Assembly (NCBI GenBank): GCA_033855775.1
Contig: JAWVFT010000135.1
Span: 1-57,134 of the forward strand
Length of the DNA: 57,134 bases
Direction: 5' to 3'
From: DASVTR01 sp033855775
GTDB taxonomy: Bacteria; Acidobacteriota; Blastocatellia; Pyrinomonadales; Pyrinomonadaceae
Part shown: one piece after another, positions 27,963 through 36,362 of the stretch
Layout: every line of letters starts with the position of its first letter
Position numbering within the stretch: position 1 is the first letter of the stretch
Notes under the pieces: model-generated
Database searches by the model: none
Seen by the model: the letters and a program-made list of their open reading frames with translations, nothing else
Told to the model about the DNA's origin: nothing
Made by a program: the position numbers and the translations under genes

Positions 27963-29081
27963 CTAAATCTTCGAGCGCTTCAGCAAGCCGAACTTACTGA
28001 ACAGCGCGGGGAAGATCGCTTCGGCAGCGACGAATAAGATGACGACTGCCATCAACACCTCGACCAAATCCTTCGAGACGTGATCGGTGAAGGCATCGAC
28101 GAAGATGCCGCCGCGAATCAAGACGGCGAACAGCAGAGCAGACAGCAGCACTCCGACCGGATGATTGCGGCCAAGGAGCGCGACCGCTATCCCCGTGAAA
28201 CCATAGTTGGCCGAGAACCCGTCGTAGTAGCGATAGCGATAGCCCATCACTTCGTTAATCGCCACCATTCCGGCCAACCCGCCGGAGACGGCCATCGCCA
28301 GCACAATCTGCTTGCGCACGGAAATGCCGCCATACTCCGCCGCCGAAGGATTCGCGCCCGTCGCGCGAATCTCGTAGCCCCACTTTGTCCGCCACAGAAA
28401 AATATAGACGAGCAGGCAGGCCACGAGCGCGAGGATGAAAGCGATGTTGACGGGGATGCGTTGCGGCAGTCCGGGAATGAAGCTGCCCAGATGCGGGAGG
28501 CGCGCGGCTGTCCCGATGGGCGCGGTTTGCAGCAGCGGGTCGCCCGGCACTTTGTAGTGATACTGCGTGAAGTAGCTGACCAAAGCGATGGCGATGAAGT
28601 TCAGCATGATTGTGTTGATGACTTCATGCGAGCCGAACTTCGCTTTTAAGTAACCCGGAATCGCGCCCCACAAAGCTCCGCTCACGATTGCCGTCAGGAT
28701 TGCCAGCGGGATAAGCAGAATCGCCGGAAGGCTCATGATTGAATAGTTGACGGGCTTGCCGAACACGTCAACCACGACGCCGCCGAAGAGTATGCAGACC
28801 CAAGCGGTCGCAAAGGCCGCGACGTAGAGTTGTCCTTCGGCCCCGATGTTGAGCAGGCCGCAGCGGAACGCGACCGACACAGCCAGCCCCGTGAAGATGA
28901 GCGGCGTCGCATAAAAGAGCGTGTAGCCGATGCCGTCCGGCCATGAGAGCGCGCTGCCGAGCAGCAGCCCGTAGGCTTCAATCGGATTGTCGCCAATCAG
29001 CAGAATGAAAATCCCGCCGATGATAAACGCCGAGAAGACGGCAATCAACGGAAAGATAATTTGCCTGAAATATTTCTGCAT
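27963..29081 (-). CDS. Nucleoside-type ABC transporter permease (NupP-like)
   Basis: The protein has 372 aa and is highly hydrophobic. Characteristic segments are FRCGLLNIGAEGQLYVAAF, GSHEVINTIMLNFIA and RATGANPSAAEYGGISVRK. It is the larger permease of the BMP-family nucleoside importer. Its start abuts the ATPase stop (29081/29082). Confidence 0.88.
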   Translation of the reverse strand: MQKYFRQIIFPLIAVFSAFIIGGIFILLIGDNPIEAYGLLLGSALSWPDGIGYTLFYATPLIFTGLAVSVAFRCGLLNIGAEGQLYVAAFATAWVCILFGGVVVDVFGKPVNYSIMSLPAILLIPLAILTAIVSGALWGAIPGYLKAKFGSHEVINTIMLNFIAIALVSYFTQYHYKVPGDPLLQTAPIGTAARLPHLGSFIPGLPQRIPVNIAFILALVACLLVYIFLWRTKWGYEIRATGANPSAAEYGGISVRKQIVLAMAVSGGLAGMVAINEVMGYRYRYYDGFSANYGFTGIAVALLGRNHPVGVLLSALLFAVLIRGGIFVDAFTDHVSKDLVEVLMAVVILFVAAEAIFPALFSKFGLLKRSKI

Positions 29082-30590
29082 CTACTTCCCGCCTCCGGTC
29101 ATCAGCAATCCAATCTCTTCGGTCGTCGCCTGCTTGGGGTCAACTTCGCCGACGATTCGCCCTTCGTGAATAATCAACAAGCGGTCGGCCAACGCCGTCA
29201 CTTCTTCCAGTTCGGCGGAGACGAGCAGGACGGCGCAGCCAGCGTCTCTGAGGGCGACGAGTTTACTGTGAATGAACTCGATAGCGCCGATGTCAACGCC
29301 GCGCGTCGGCTGCGCGACGAGCAGCAGCTTCGGGTTCAAATCAAACTCGCGCCCGATGATGAGCTTTTGCTGGTTGCCGCCCGAAAGCGCGCGAGCCGGA
29401 AGGTCCGGGTTGGGCGGGCGCACGTCAAAGTCTTTGATGATTTGCTGCGCGCGGCGACGAATCGCAACGTTGTCGAGCATGATGGCGTTGGTGACGGCGG
29501 GCTTGCGATAATGCACGCCGAGGATTGAATTTTCAGCGAGGTCGAAATCAAGCAGCAGCCCGCGCCGGTGCCTGTCTTCGGGAATGTGCGCGATGCCCAT
29601 CTCTTTGCGCTGGCGCGCGCTGGCGCCCGCAATATCGCGCCCTTGAAATTCGATGCCGCCCGACACGCGCGACGGAGCGACCAGTCCGGCCAAGGCTTCG
29701 ACCAACTCTGTCTGCCCGTTGCCCTCGACGCCCGCGATGCCGACTATCTCGCCCGCTCGCGCCGTAAACGAAACATTATCCACACGACGCGCGCCGTCGT
29801 CGGCAGTCACCGTCAGGTCGCGCACGCTCAAGACTGTTTCGCCCACACTCGCTTCCGGCTTCTCGATTCTTAACAGCACATCGCGCCCGACCATCAAACG
29901 CGCCAACGCTGCGGCGTTCGTCTCCTTCGTCTTCACTTCGCCGACCACTTTGCCATCGCGCATTACCGTCACGTCGTCGGAAATCGCCAGCACCTCCGAG
30001 AGCTTGTGCGTGATGATAACGATGGTCTTCTCCTGCTCGCGCATCCCGCGCAGGATGGCGAAAAACTCTTCGACTTCCTGCGGCGTCAAAACGGCTGTCG
30101 GCTCATCCAAGATAAGCAGGCGCGCGCGACGGTACAAGGCTTTCAACAACTCGACGCGCTGCTGCTGCCCGACAGACAACTTTTCGACCGCCACGTTCGG
30201 GTCAACCGAGAGCTTAAACTCTGACGAGAGCGCGCGTATCTCCTGCGCGGCCTGATTGAGATTCAGGGAAAAAGCGTCGCCCGTTTCCGCGCCGAGCACG
30301 ATGTTCTCCGCCACCGTCATCGGCTCGACCAGCATGAAGTGCTGATGCACCATCCCGATGCCGAGCGCAATCGCGTCGTGCGGATTGCGAATCTCGCGCG
30401 CTTCGCCGTCAACCAAAATCTCTCCGCTGTCAGCCGTGTAAAAGCCGTACGCGATACGCATCGCAGTTGACTTGCCCGCGCCGTTTTCTCCGACGATGGC
30501 GTGAATCGTTCCCGGCCTGACCTTGATGTTCACATGGTCGTTCGCCAGCACGTCGCCGAAACGCTTGGTGATGTTTCTGAGTTCAATCAT
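29082..30590 (-). CDS. Nucleoside-type ABC transporter ATPase (NupO-like, two ABC domains)
   Basis: The protein has 502 aa from MIELRNITKRFG at 30590; an in-frame ATG at 30605 lies in the hairpin and adds only MSLSY. Two ATPase domains are fused. The first has Walker A GENGAGKSTAM, signature LSVGQQQRVELL and Walker B LLILDEPTAVL. The second has GVEGNGQTELVEAL, ALSGGNQQKLIIGREF and LLLVAQPTRGVD. Degenerate second-site motifs are normal for sugar/nucleoside ATPases of this type. Confidence 0.9.
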   Translation of the reverse strand: MIELRNITKRFGDVLANDHVNIKVRPGTIHAIVGENGAGKSTAMRIAYGFYTADSGEILVDGEAREIRNPHDAIALGIGMVHQHFMLVEPMTVAENIVLGAETGDAFSLNLNQAAQEIRALSSEFKLSVDPNVAVEKLSVGQQQRVELLKALYRRARLLILDEPTAVLTPQEVEEFFAILRGMREQEKTIVIITHKLSEVLAISDDVTVMRDGKVVGEVKTKETNAAALARLMVGRDVLLRIEKPEASVGETVLSVRDLTVTADDGARRVDNVSFTARAGEIVGIAGVEGNGQTELVEALAGLVAPSRVSGGIEFQGRDIAGASARQRKEMGIAHIPEDRHRRGLLLDFDLAENSILGVHYRKPAVTNAIMLDNVAIRRRAQQIIKDFDVRPPNPDLPARALSGGNQQKLIIGREFDLNPKLLLVAQPTRGVDIGAIEFIHSKLVALRDAGCAVLLVSAELEEVTALADRLLIIHEGRIVGEVDPKQATTEEIGLLMTGGGK

Positions 30591-30595
30591 ATAAG

Positions 30596-30716
30596 ACAGT
30601 GACAAGTGACGAGCAGCAAGTGATGAACTATGAGCTATGAGTGACGAGCGATGAGCCGCGAGCGGTTAAGGTAAAGCAGACTGACTCTTCACTTGTCACT
30701 TGCTGCTCGTCACTGT
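30596..30716. repeat. Heptad hairpin (BMP-lipoprotein / ATPase junction)
   Basis: The left arm starts ACAGTGACAAGTGACGAGC at 30596 and the right arm ends GCTCGTCACTGT near 30716. The 18-base segment GTGACGAGCAGCAAGTGA pairs with the right arm. The ~60-base centre carries further GATGAAC/TATGAGC heptads. It lies in the spacer of an ABC transporter operon. Confidence 0.88.
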
Positions 30717-30717
30717 T

Positions 30718-31758
30718 CTATTTCGCCATCGCATCGGTCACTTTAATTTCGTTGCGGATGATTTTCTGCCTAGCTGCTTCAACTTCTTTCTGGATGTCTG
30801 GGGTGACGAGTTGCTCGTTATTCTTGTCGAGGGCGTAAGCAACGCCGTCGGTTTCGAGGCCATAGACGTGTATGCCGCCCTGAAACTTTCCGGCCACGCG
30901 GTCCTGGACGATTTGATAGACGGCGTTGTCAACGCGCTTGACCATGCTGGTGAGAACGTAGCCGGGCTTGACGCCGTTTTGATTGGAATCGACGCCGATG
31001 ACAAAGCGTTCGGCTCGCCCGTCCTTCATGCCGTACTGCTCGACGGCATCGAAGGCGCCGAGGCCGGAATTGCCCGCCGCCGTGAAAATCACGTCCGCGC
31101 CTTTGCCAATCTGGGCCAGCGCCAGTTCCTTTCCCTTGCCCGGATTGTTCCACGCCCCGTCCGTCACGCCGACGTAATTCGCAATCACGCGAACGTTCGG
31201 ATTGACGGCGCGCGCGCCCTCTTCGTAGCCCGTCTCGAAGCGATGAATCAAAGGAATGTCCATCCCGCCGAGGAAGCCGAGCGTGCCTGTGCGCGAAGTC
31301 CTGGCCGCAATCATGCCGACCAGATAAGAGCCTTCATGCTCTTTGAAGACGAGCGAGGCGACGTTGGGCAACGCGCTTACGCCGTCAACGATGGCGAACT
31401 GCACGTTCGGATATTCCTTGGCGACCACTTCCATAATCGGAGCCTGCGCAAAGCCGACGCCGATGATTAAATCATAGCCGCGTTCGGCAAAGGCGCGCAT
31501 CGCAGGCTCGATGGAAGTCGGGTTGCCCGGCTCGACATCGCGCAGCACAATCGGAAAATCCTTTTCCGCGCGTCGCACGCCCTCCCACGCCGCAGCATTA
31601 AACGAGCGGTCGTCCTTGCCTCCGATGTCGAAGACGATGCCGACGTGTATCTTCGACTTATCATCAATCGAGCGACCGCTGGTCTGGCAGGCGGGGCCAG
31701 CGACGGCGACCGCGAGCGCGCAGAGCAGAGCCAGCAAAGACCACAGATGCGACTTCAT
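30718..31758 (-). CDS. BMP-family nucleoside-binding lipoprotein
   Basis: The protein has 346 aa. The N-terminus SLLALLCALAVAVAGPAC looks like a lipoprotein signal ending at Cys24, with a slightly imperfect lipobox. The BMP/PnrA domain follows: VGIVFDIGGKDDRSFNAAAW, LIIGVGFAQAPIM, FKEHEGSYLVGMIAA, GFLGGMDIPLIHRFETGYEE, VIFTAAGNSGLGAFDAV and VIGVDSNQNGVKPG. This is the periplasmic ligand-binding part of the nucleoside importer. Its start overlaps the deoA stop by four bases. Confidence 0.9.
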   Translation of the reverse strand: MKSHLWSLLALLCALAVAVAGPACQTSGRSIDDKSKIHVGIVFDIGGKDDRSFNAAAWEGVRRAEKDFPIVLRDVEPGNPTSIEPAMRAFAERGYDLIIGVGFAQAPIMEVVAKEYPNVQFAIVDGVSALPNVASLVFKEHEGSYLVGMIAARTSRTGTLGFLGGMDIPLIHRFETGYEEGARAVNPNVRVIANYVGVTDGAWNNPGKGKELALAQIGKGADVIFTAAGNSGLGAFDAVEQYGMKDGRAERFVIGVDSNQNGVKPGYVLTSMVKRVDNAVYQIVQDRVAGKFQGGIHVYGLETDGVAYALDKNNEQLVTPDIQKEVEAARQKIIRNEIKVTDAMAK

Positions 31759-33074
31759 ATTGTGATGACTTCCTTAATTAGTGTGGGGCGCGCGACCGGC
31801 TCGTCAGTGATTTCGTAGGCGGCTTGAATCCGCGCGACAGCTTCCGCCTCCGCCTGCTCGCTGCGACAATAGAGCAAGCCCAAAGCCTGACCAGCAGCCA
31901 CTTCATCGCCGATGTGGGCTTCGACGCGAAAACCGACCGCAGGGTCAATCGTATCTTCAATACGGACGCGCCCGCCGCCGAGCGCGCTGACAGTCAGGCC
32001 GATTTCCGCCGTCTTAATGCTCTTCACAAATCCGGCGCGCGGCGATTCTACCTTAACCTCGTGCGCTGTCAAAGGTAGAAGCCGCTGCGGTTCGTCGCAC
32101 ACGCGCGGGTCGCCGCCCTGCGCGATAACGTTCTCACGAAAACTCTCAAGGGCCGCGCCGGACAGATGCGCGCGCTCGACGCGCTCGCGCGATTTTTCCA
32201 AAGACGTTTCCAACCCGGCCAGAAAAACCATCCGCGCCGACAACTCCACTGAGAGTTCAAGCGTGGGCCGCGCTCGCTCGTCAAACTCGTTTCGTAGAAT
32301 CTCTATGCACTCTCTGACCTCCGCCGCATGCCCGACCATTTGACCTAAAGGCTGGCCCATCTCCGTCAGCAAGGCTTCCGTGCGAACGCCTGAGAGATTG
32401 CCCGTCTTGACGAGCGCGCGGGCCAACTCGCGCGCTCGCTCTTCTTCACGCATGAAAGCTCCGCTGCCGGTCTTGACATCCAGGACCAAAGCATCGAGGC
32501 CCGCCGCCAGTTTCTTCGACATGATGGAAGCGACGATGAGCGGTATCGTTTCGACGGTCGCGGTCGCGTCGCGCAGGGCGTAAAGTTTTTTGTCGGCGGG
32601 CGCAATCTCCGCTGTCTGTCCCATCATCGCAAACCCGACGCGCTTGAGCACGGCGCGAAACTCGGAGAGCGAGAGATGGACGCGATAGCCCGGAATGGAT
32701 TCGAGCTTGTCGAGCGTGCCGCCCGTATGGCCCAAGCCGCGCCCGGAAATCATCGGCACGCAGGCTCCGGCGGCGGCCACGAGCGGGGCCAGAATCAAAG
32801 AAGTCTTGTCGCCGACGCCGCCCGTCGAATGCTTGTCAACCTTCGGCAATTCTATGTCGGAGAAGTCCAGCGTCTCGCCGGAATGGAGCATCGCCTGCGT
32901 TAGGAACTGAGTCTCATGCGCGTCCATGCCGTTGATGTAAATCGCCATCAGGAGAGCCGCCGCTTGATAGTCAACCCATGCTCCGTGTGTCACACCGGCG
33001 ACAAAGGATTCTATCTCCTCGCGCGTGAGGCTCTCGCCGTCGCGCTTTTTACAAATGACATCCTGCGGTCTCAA
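31755..33074 (-). CDS. deoA: Pyrimidine-nucleoside (thymidine) phosphorylase
   Basis: The protein is 439 aa. It cleaves thymidine and/or uridine with phosphate. The family signature SGRGLGHTGGTLDKLESIPG is intact; phosphate-binding KVDKHSTGGVGDKTSLILAP and DVKTGSGAFM are present. The C-terminal alpha/beta domain carries GRVRIEDTIDPAVGF. Whether it prefers thymidine or accepts both pyrimidines cannot be told by eye. It leads the nucleoside gene row and is four-base coupled to the binding lipoprotein. Confidence 0.92.
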   Translation of the reverse strand: MRPQDVICKKRDGESLTREEIESFVAGVTHGAWVDYQAAALLMAIYINGMDAHETQFLTQAMLHSGETLDFSDIELPKVDKHSTGGVGDKTSLILAPLVAAAGACVPMISGRGLGHTGGTLDKLESIPGYRVHLSLSEFRAVLKRVGFAMMGQTAEIAPADKKLYALRDATATVETIPLIVASIMSKKLAAGLDALVLDVKTGSGAFMREEERARELARALVKTGNLSGVRTEALLTEMGQPLGQMVGHAAEVRECIEILRNEFDERARPTLELSVELSARMVFLAGLETSLEKSRERVERAHLSGAALESFRENVIAQGGDPRVCDEPQRLLPLTAHEVKVESPRAGFVKSIKTAEIGLTVSALGGGRVRIEDTIDPAVGFRVEAHIGDEVAAGQALGLLYCRSEQAEAEAVARIQAAYEITDEPVARPTLIKEVITI

Positions 33075-33086
33075 ACAGTTTTCCCC

Positions 33087-33563
33087 TCACACGCTAGTCA
33101 GTAGAATCACGGCTTGAACCGTCACGGCTTCGCCGCGCCCGACGGCATCCAGCCCTTCACCCGTCTTCGCTTTGACGCTGACGCACCCCGCGTCCACGCT
33201 CAACGTGCGCGCCAGATTCTCGCGCATCGCTTCGACGAAGGGACGCAGCCGTGGCTGCTCCAACATCACGGTCGCGTCCGCATTGACAACACGAAAGCCG
33301 CGCTCGCCCGCGAGCCAGACCACGCGCGCCAGCAGTTGCATGCTGTCGGCATCCTTCCAGCGCGGGTCACGGTCTGGAAAGTGCACGCCAAGGTCGCCTT
33401 CGCACAGCGCGCCGAGGATAGCGTCGGCCAACGCATGCGCCAGCGCGTCCGCATCCGAATGGCCCAACGCGCCGCGCTCGGCCTCGACGCGCACGCCGCC
33501 CAGAATCAAGGGCCGCCCCGCCGCTAGCCGATGCGTGTCATGACCGATGCCGATACGAAACAT
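33087..33563 (-). CDS. ispF: 2-C-methyl-D-erythritol 2,4-cyclodiphosphate synthase
   Basis: The protein has 158 aa, normal for IspF, the fifth enzyme of the non-mevalonate isoprenoid pathway. Zinc and substrate motifs are GIGHDTHRL (Asp9, His11) and LGHSDADALAHALADAILGA. The C-terminal VSVKAKTGEGLDAVGRGEA is typical. It follows ispD on the same strand, separated by the GGAAGC/CAGGAGT hairpin. Confidence 0.95.
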   Translation of the reverse strand: MFRIGIGHDTHRLAAGRPLILGGVRVEAERGALGHSDADALAHALADAILGALCEGDLGVHFPDRDPRWKDADSMQLLARVVWLAGERGFRVVNADATVMLEQPRLRPFVEAMRENLARTLSVDAGCVSVKAKTGEGLDAVGRGEAVTVQAVILLTSV

Positions 33564-33568
33564 AAAAA

Positions 33569-33703
33569 CAGAAGTTGGAAGCTAAGAACCGGAAGCCGGA
33601 ATGAAAAGCAGCAGGCGGGAAGCGAACGTCGTTGTTCAGAATGAGAAACTGAAACTGCTTTCCTTTTATCCTGACTCCTGACTCCTGCTTCCAGACTCCT
33701 GCT
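33569..33703. repeat. Heptad hairpin, GGAAGCN/CAGGAGT type (ispD-ispF junction)
   Basis: The left arm about 33569-33620 reads AGAAGTT GGAAGCT AAGAACC GGAAGCC. The right arm 33669-33703 is made of CTGACTC, CTGACTC, CTGCTTC, CAGACTC units. The right arm is translated as the last residues of IspD. Confidence 0.8.
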
Positions 33704-34373
33704 TTAACAGAACTTCCGCGAATGCCAAATCTTCCGGGCGTGTAATCTTGATGTTGCGCGCGTCGCCTTCGACGACTGTGACGGCGGCTCCGAGTTGTTC
33801 GACGAGCGAGCTATCGTCCGTCAAGTCTGCGCCTAAATCTTTCGCGCGCTCGTAGGCCTCGCGCAGCAGCGCGTAGCGAAAACACTGCGGCGTCAAAGCG
33901 CGGCGCAGGCCGGAGCGAGCGAGCGTGCGCAGCGTTTGTCCGGCCCCGACTTCCTTTATCGTGTCAATGACCGGAGCGACGAGGATGGCTGCCCCATGAG
34001 CTTGCGCCGCGTTGATGACGCGACTGATTTCATCCGGGGTCACGAAAGGACGCACGCCGTCATGCACGGCAACGATTCCGGCGGTGGCGGCGCGAATTGA
34101 CTGCAAGCCGCGCCAGACGGATTCGGCCCGCGTCTGCCCTCCCGCGACGACACGCGCCAGCTTGCGCAATCCATTTTGTCCGGCCAAAGTTAGAAAGCCA
34201 GCGACATCCTGCGCAGGCAAGACGACGATTGTTTCGTCAACGTCCGCGCACTGCTCGAAACGCCTGAGCGTATGAATGATAACGGGAACGCCGCAGAGTT
34301 CCAGAAACTGCTTGGCCCGCTTGCCGCCCAAACGCGTGCCTTGCCCGGCGGCGGCGATAATCGCAATGTTCAT
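33666..34373 (-). CDS. ispD: 2-C-methyl-D-erythritol 4-phosphate cytidylyltransferase
   Basis: The protein is 235 aa from MNIAIIAAAGQGTRLGG at 34373. An upstream in-frame ATG at 34412 would add MLVTCHSSLVTVF, which is hairpin DNA, so I reject it. IspD makes CDP-ME in isoprenoid synthesis. Motifs are AAAGQGTRLGGKRAKQFLEL, VHDGVRPFV, TPQCFRYALLREAY, DDSSLVEQLGA and EGDARNIKITRPEDL. The C-terminus KQESGSRSQESG is encoded by heptad repeats and is foreign to the family. Confidence 0.94.
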   Translation of the reverse strand: MNIAIIAAAGQGTRLGGKRAKQFLELCGVPVIIHTLRRFEQCADVDETIVVLPAQDVAGFLTLAGQNGLRKLARVVAGGQTRAESVWRGLQSIRAATAGIVAVHDGVRPFVTPDEISRVINAAQAHGAAILVAPVIDTIKEVGAGQTLRTLARSGLRRALTPQCFRYALLREAYERAKDLGADLTDDSSLVEQLGAAVTVVEGDARNIKITRPEDLAFAEVLLKQESGSRSQESG

Positions 34374-34378
34374 AAAGA

Positions 34379-34479
34379 CAGTGACGAGTGACGAGTGACA
34401 AGTGACGAGCAAGAGATGAGCCGTCAGCGTTGAGCAGTTTGCTTTAACTCGTCACTCGTCACTCGTCACTTATCACTGC
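34379..34479. repeat. Heptad hairpin, CAGTGAC type (PIN/TRAM-ispD junction)
   Basis: The left arm 34379-34411 repeats GTGACGA with one GTGACAA. The right arm 34447-34479 mirrors it and ends TTATCACTGC. About 30 base pairs are nearly perfect. The ~35-base centre continues with AGATGAG units. Confidence 0.9.
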
Positions 34480-34481
34480 TT

Positions 34482-35642
34482 TTACTCCTCGCCGTGTTCG
34501 GTGACGCGCGTGGGGGCGATGGTGGTGGCGGGGCGCACGTCACGCAGGGCGCGGCGCGCTCCGTTGGCGCGTTGGTCTGCGCCGTTGCCGCCCGTGTCGC
34601 CGGACTCTTCCCACAACCGACCGAAAATCATCTTCCCGGCAGTCGTCTGCAAGACGCTGGTGACGGCGATGTCGGCGTTTCTGCCGATGAGCTTGCGCGC
34701 GTTGTCCACGACGACCATCGTGCCGTCATCCAGATAAGCGACGCCCTGATTATATTCTTTGCCTTCTTTCAAGATGAAGACGCGCATCGCTTCGCCGGGC
34801 AGCACGACGGGCTTCAAGGCGTTGGCGAGTTCGTTGATGTTCAGGACGTTGACGCCGCGCAGTTGCGCGACCTTGTTCAGGTTGAAATCGTTGGTGACGA
34901 TAACGGCGTCGAGTTGTTTGCCAAGCTCAATCAGCTTGAGGTCAACTTCGCGCACGGCTGGAAAGTCCGTCTCGACGATTTGAATGTCGAGGGCGTTATT
35001 GTTCTGCAAGCGATGGAGCATATCGAGGCCGCGCCGCCCGCGCTGTCGCTTGTTGGAATCGGGCGAATCGGCCACCTGCTGCAACTCGCGCAGGATAAAC
35101 TGCGGGATGAGAATCGTGCCGCCGAGAAAGCCTGTTTCGGCGACATCGGCGATGCGCCCGTCAATGATGACGGAGGTGTCCAGAATCTTGTAATCGCGCC
35201 GCGTCGTCTTGTCGCTGAAGATGCCGCCCAGGGCGGCGAGGTCAAGATAGTCGCCCTTGGCCGCTCCGACCATCAGCCCGACGTAAGCCATGAAGAAGGT
35301 CAAGGCGAGCGTCAGAAAAGATTTCGTCTCCGCCCCGACCGCCGTTGATTCCTGACTGCTGATGAGCGAGCCGATTAAGTAAGCCCCGACGATGCCGAGA
35401 ATCGAGCCGACCGCCGCGCCAATCAAAGTCTTCAACGAAGCGCGACGGATGCGTATCTCAAAGAAGATAATCGCGCCCGCAATCATGGCCGCGACCGCAG
35501 CGGAGACGAGCCGCGCCGCCAGTCTGTCGGGGAACACGCCGGTCGCAGGCATCCAGTGATCCGGCACAGGATGCAGCACGAAGCCGGAGGCCACTAGAAT
35601 CGCTGTAAACACCGCTCTGATTAAGATGACGTTCGTCCGCAT
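34482..35642 (-). CDS. PIN/TRAM-domain membrane protein (YacL-like)
   Basis: The protein has 386 aa. Four hydrophobic segments occupy the first ~130 residues. A PIN nuclease-fold domain follows (YKILDTSVIIDGRIAD with metal-binding Asp residues, then IPQFILRELQQVADS and DAVIVTNDFNLNKVAQLRGV). A TRAM RNA-binding domain ends it (EGKEYNQGVAYLDDGTMVVV). It resembles B. subtilis YacL, often next to ispD as here. It is likely a membrane-bound RNase; the target is unknown. Confidence 0.85.
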   Translation of the reverse strand: MRTNVILIRAVFTAILVASGFVLHPVPDHWMPATGVFPDRLAARLVSAAVAAMIAGAIIFFEIRIRRASLKTLIGAAVGSILGIVGAYLIGSLISSQESTAVGAETKSFLTLALTFFMAYVGLMVGAAKGDYLDLAALGGIFSDKTTRRDYKILDTSVIIDGRIADVAETGFLGGTILIPQFILRELQQVADSPDSNKRQRGRRGLDMLHRLQNNNALDIQIVETDFPAVREVDLKLIELGKQLDAVIVTNDFNLNKVAQLRGVNVLNINELANALKPVVLPGEAMRVFILKEGKEYNQGVAYLDDGTMVVVDNARKLIGRNADIAVTSVLQTTAGKMIFGRLWEESGDTGGNGADQRANGARRALRDVRPATTIAPTRVTEHGEE

Positions 35643-36003
35643 GACGGCAGCATCTTATCACGCTCTGACTTCGATTGTCTTTGAGTTTCTTTGAACGTCT
35701 TTAGAGACAGCAAATTTAACTGAAATCCAGGATGCGGCGCGGCCTTCCTCTAAGTCCGGCTTCAAAGTCCGGGGCGGAAACGGACTGAAAAGCGACGGCG
35801 TAGTTTCGCTCGTCATCGCATATTTTCTGTTCCGGATAGAGCAAAAGACTTGGTATCATGGATGCCACTTTAAATAGGTCTTCATCCTATTTCCACGCAA
35901 CCGGAGCAGCTTAAAAGCAGCGGCGAGACGCCTTGGCCGGATGGCCCGCGCATTTCAGCCGCAAGGCTTCGGAGGCTCGAAGTAGAGACAAGGAGCACAG
36001 AAG
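35643..36003. other. Divergent intergenic region with possible promoter for the 101-aa gene
   Basis: This 361-base stretch contains no gene I can support. A possible extended -10 (TGGTATCAT, 35851-35859) faces the plus-strand gene, but its -35 is weak. The RBS AAGGAG at 35990-35995 fixes the 36004 start. A GC-rich stretch at 35900-35975 with short inverted repeats (GCCTTGGCC, GCCGCAAGGC) could form leader structure. Confidence 0.4.
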
Positions 36004-36309
36004 ATGCTGAACGACCGCGCTCAGGAACTTTTCAAGCTCGTCGGTGAAAAAGTTGCTGAAGTGAAAAGGCTGGACAAGGAAAATCCGACCGGCCCGGATG
36101 AAGAAACCGACCCGCGCATAGTGGCGTTGCTGGCCGAGATGGACGAGCACATCAAAGAGCTTGACCCGCTCGTCCGCAAAGCTTATCGCTACAGGCCGGA
36201 GGCGATACTTGAGTGGGATGAAATCATGCACATGAACGACGACTTGAAGAAAAAGGAAGACGCAGACGCAAGCATTGATGAACCGCTGGCCTCGGAGGCG
36301 GAATCATAG
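36004..36309 (+). CDS. Small conserved-looking protein of unknown function
   Basis: The protein has 101 aa, is highly charged and predicted mostly helical. LNDRAQELFKLVGEKVAEVK at the start and a strongly acidic C-terminus stand out. No known domain is recognised. Real-gene support is a clear RBS (AAGGAG, eight bases upstream), GC-rich third positions and the lack of a competing frame. It is a lone plus-strand gene converging on the degenerate SDR. No function is proposed. Confidence 0.7.
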   Translation: MLNDRAQELFKLVGEKVAEVKRLDKENPTGPDEETDPRIVALLAEMDEHIKELDPLVRKAYRYRPEAILEWDEIMHMNDDLKKKEDADASIDEPLASEAES

Positions 36310-36362
36310 CCCTTACGACTCGCCTTCGCGCTCATGGCTGAGGCCGTCTTACGGTCTTCGCG

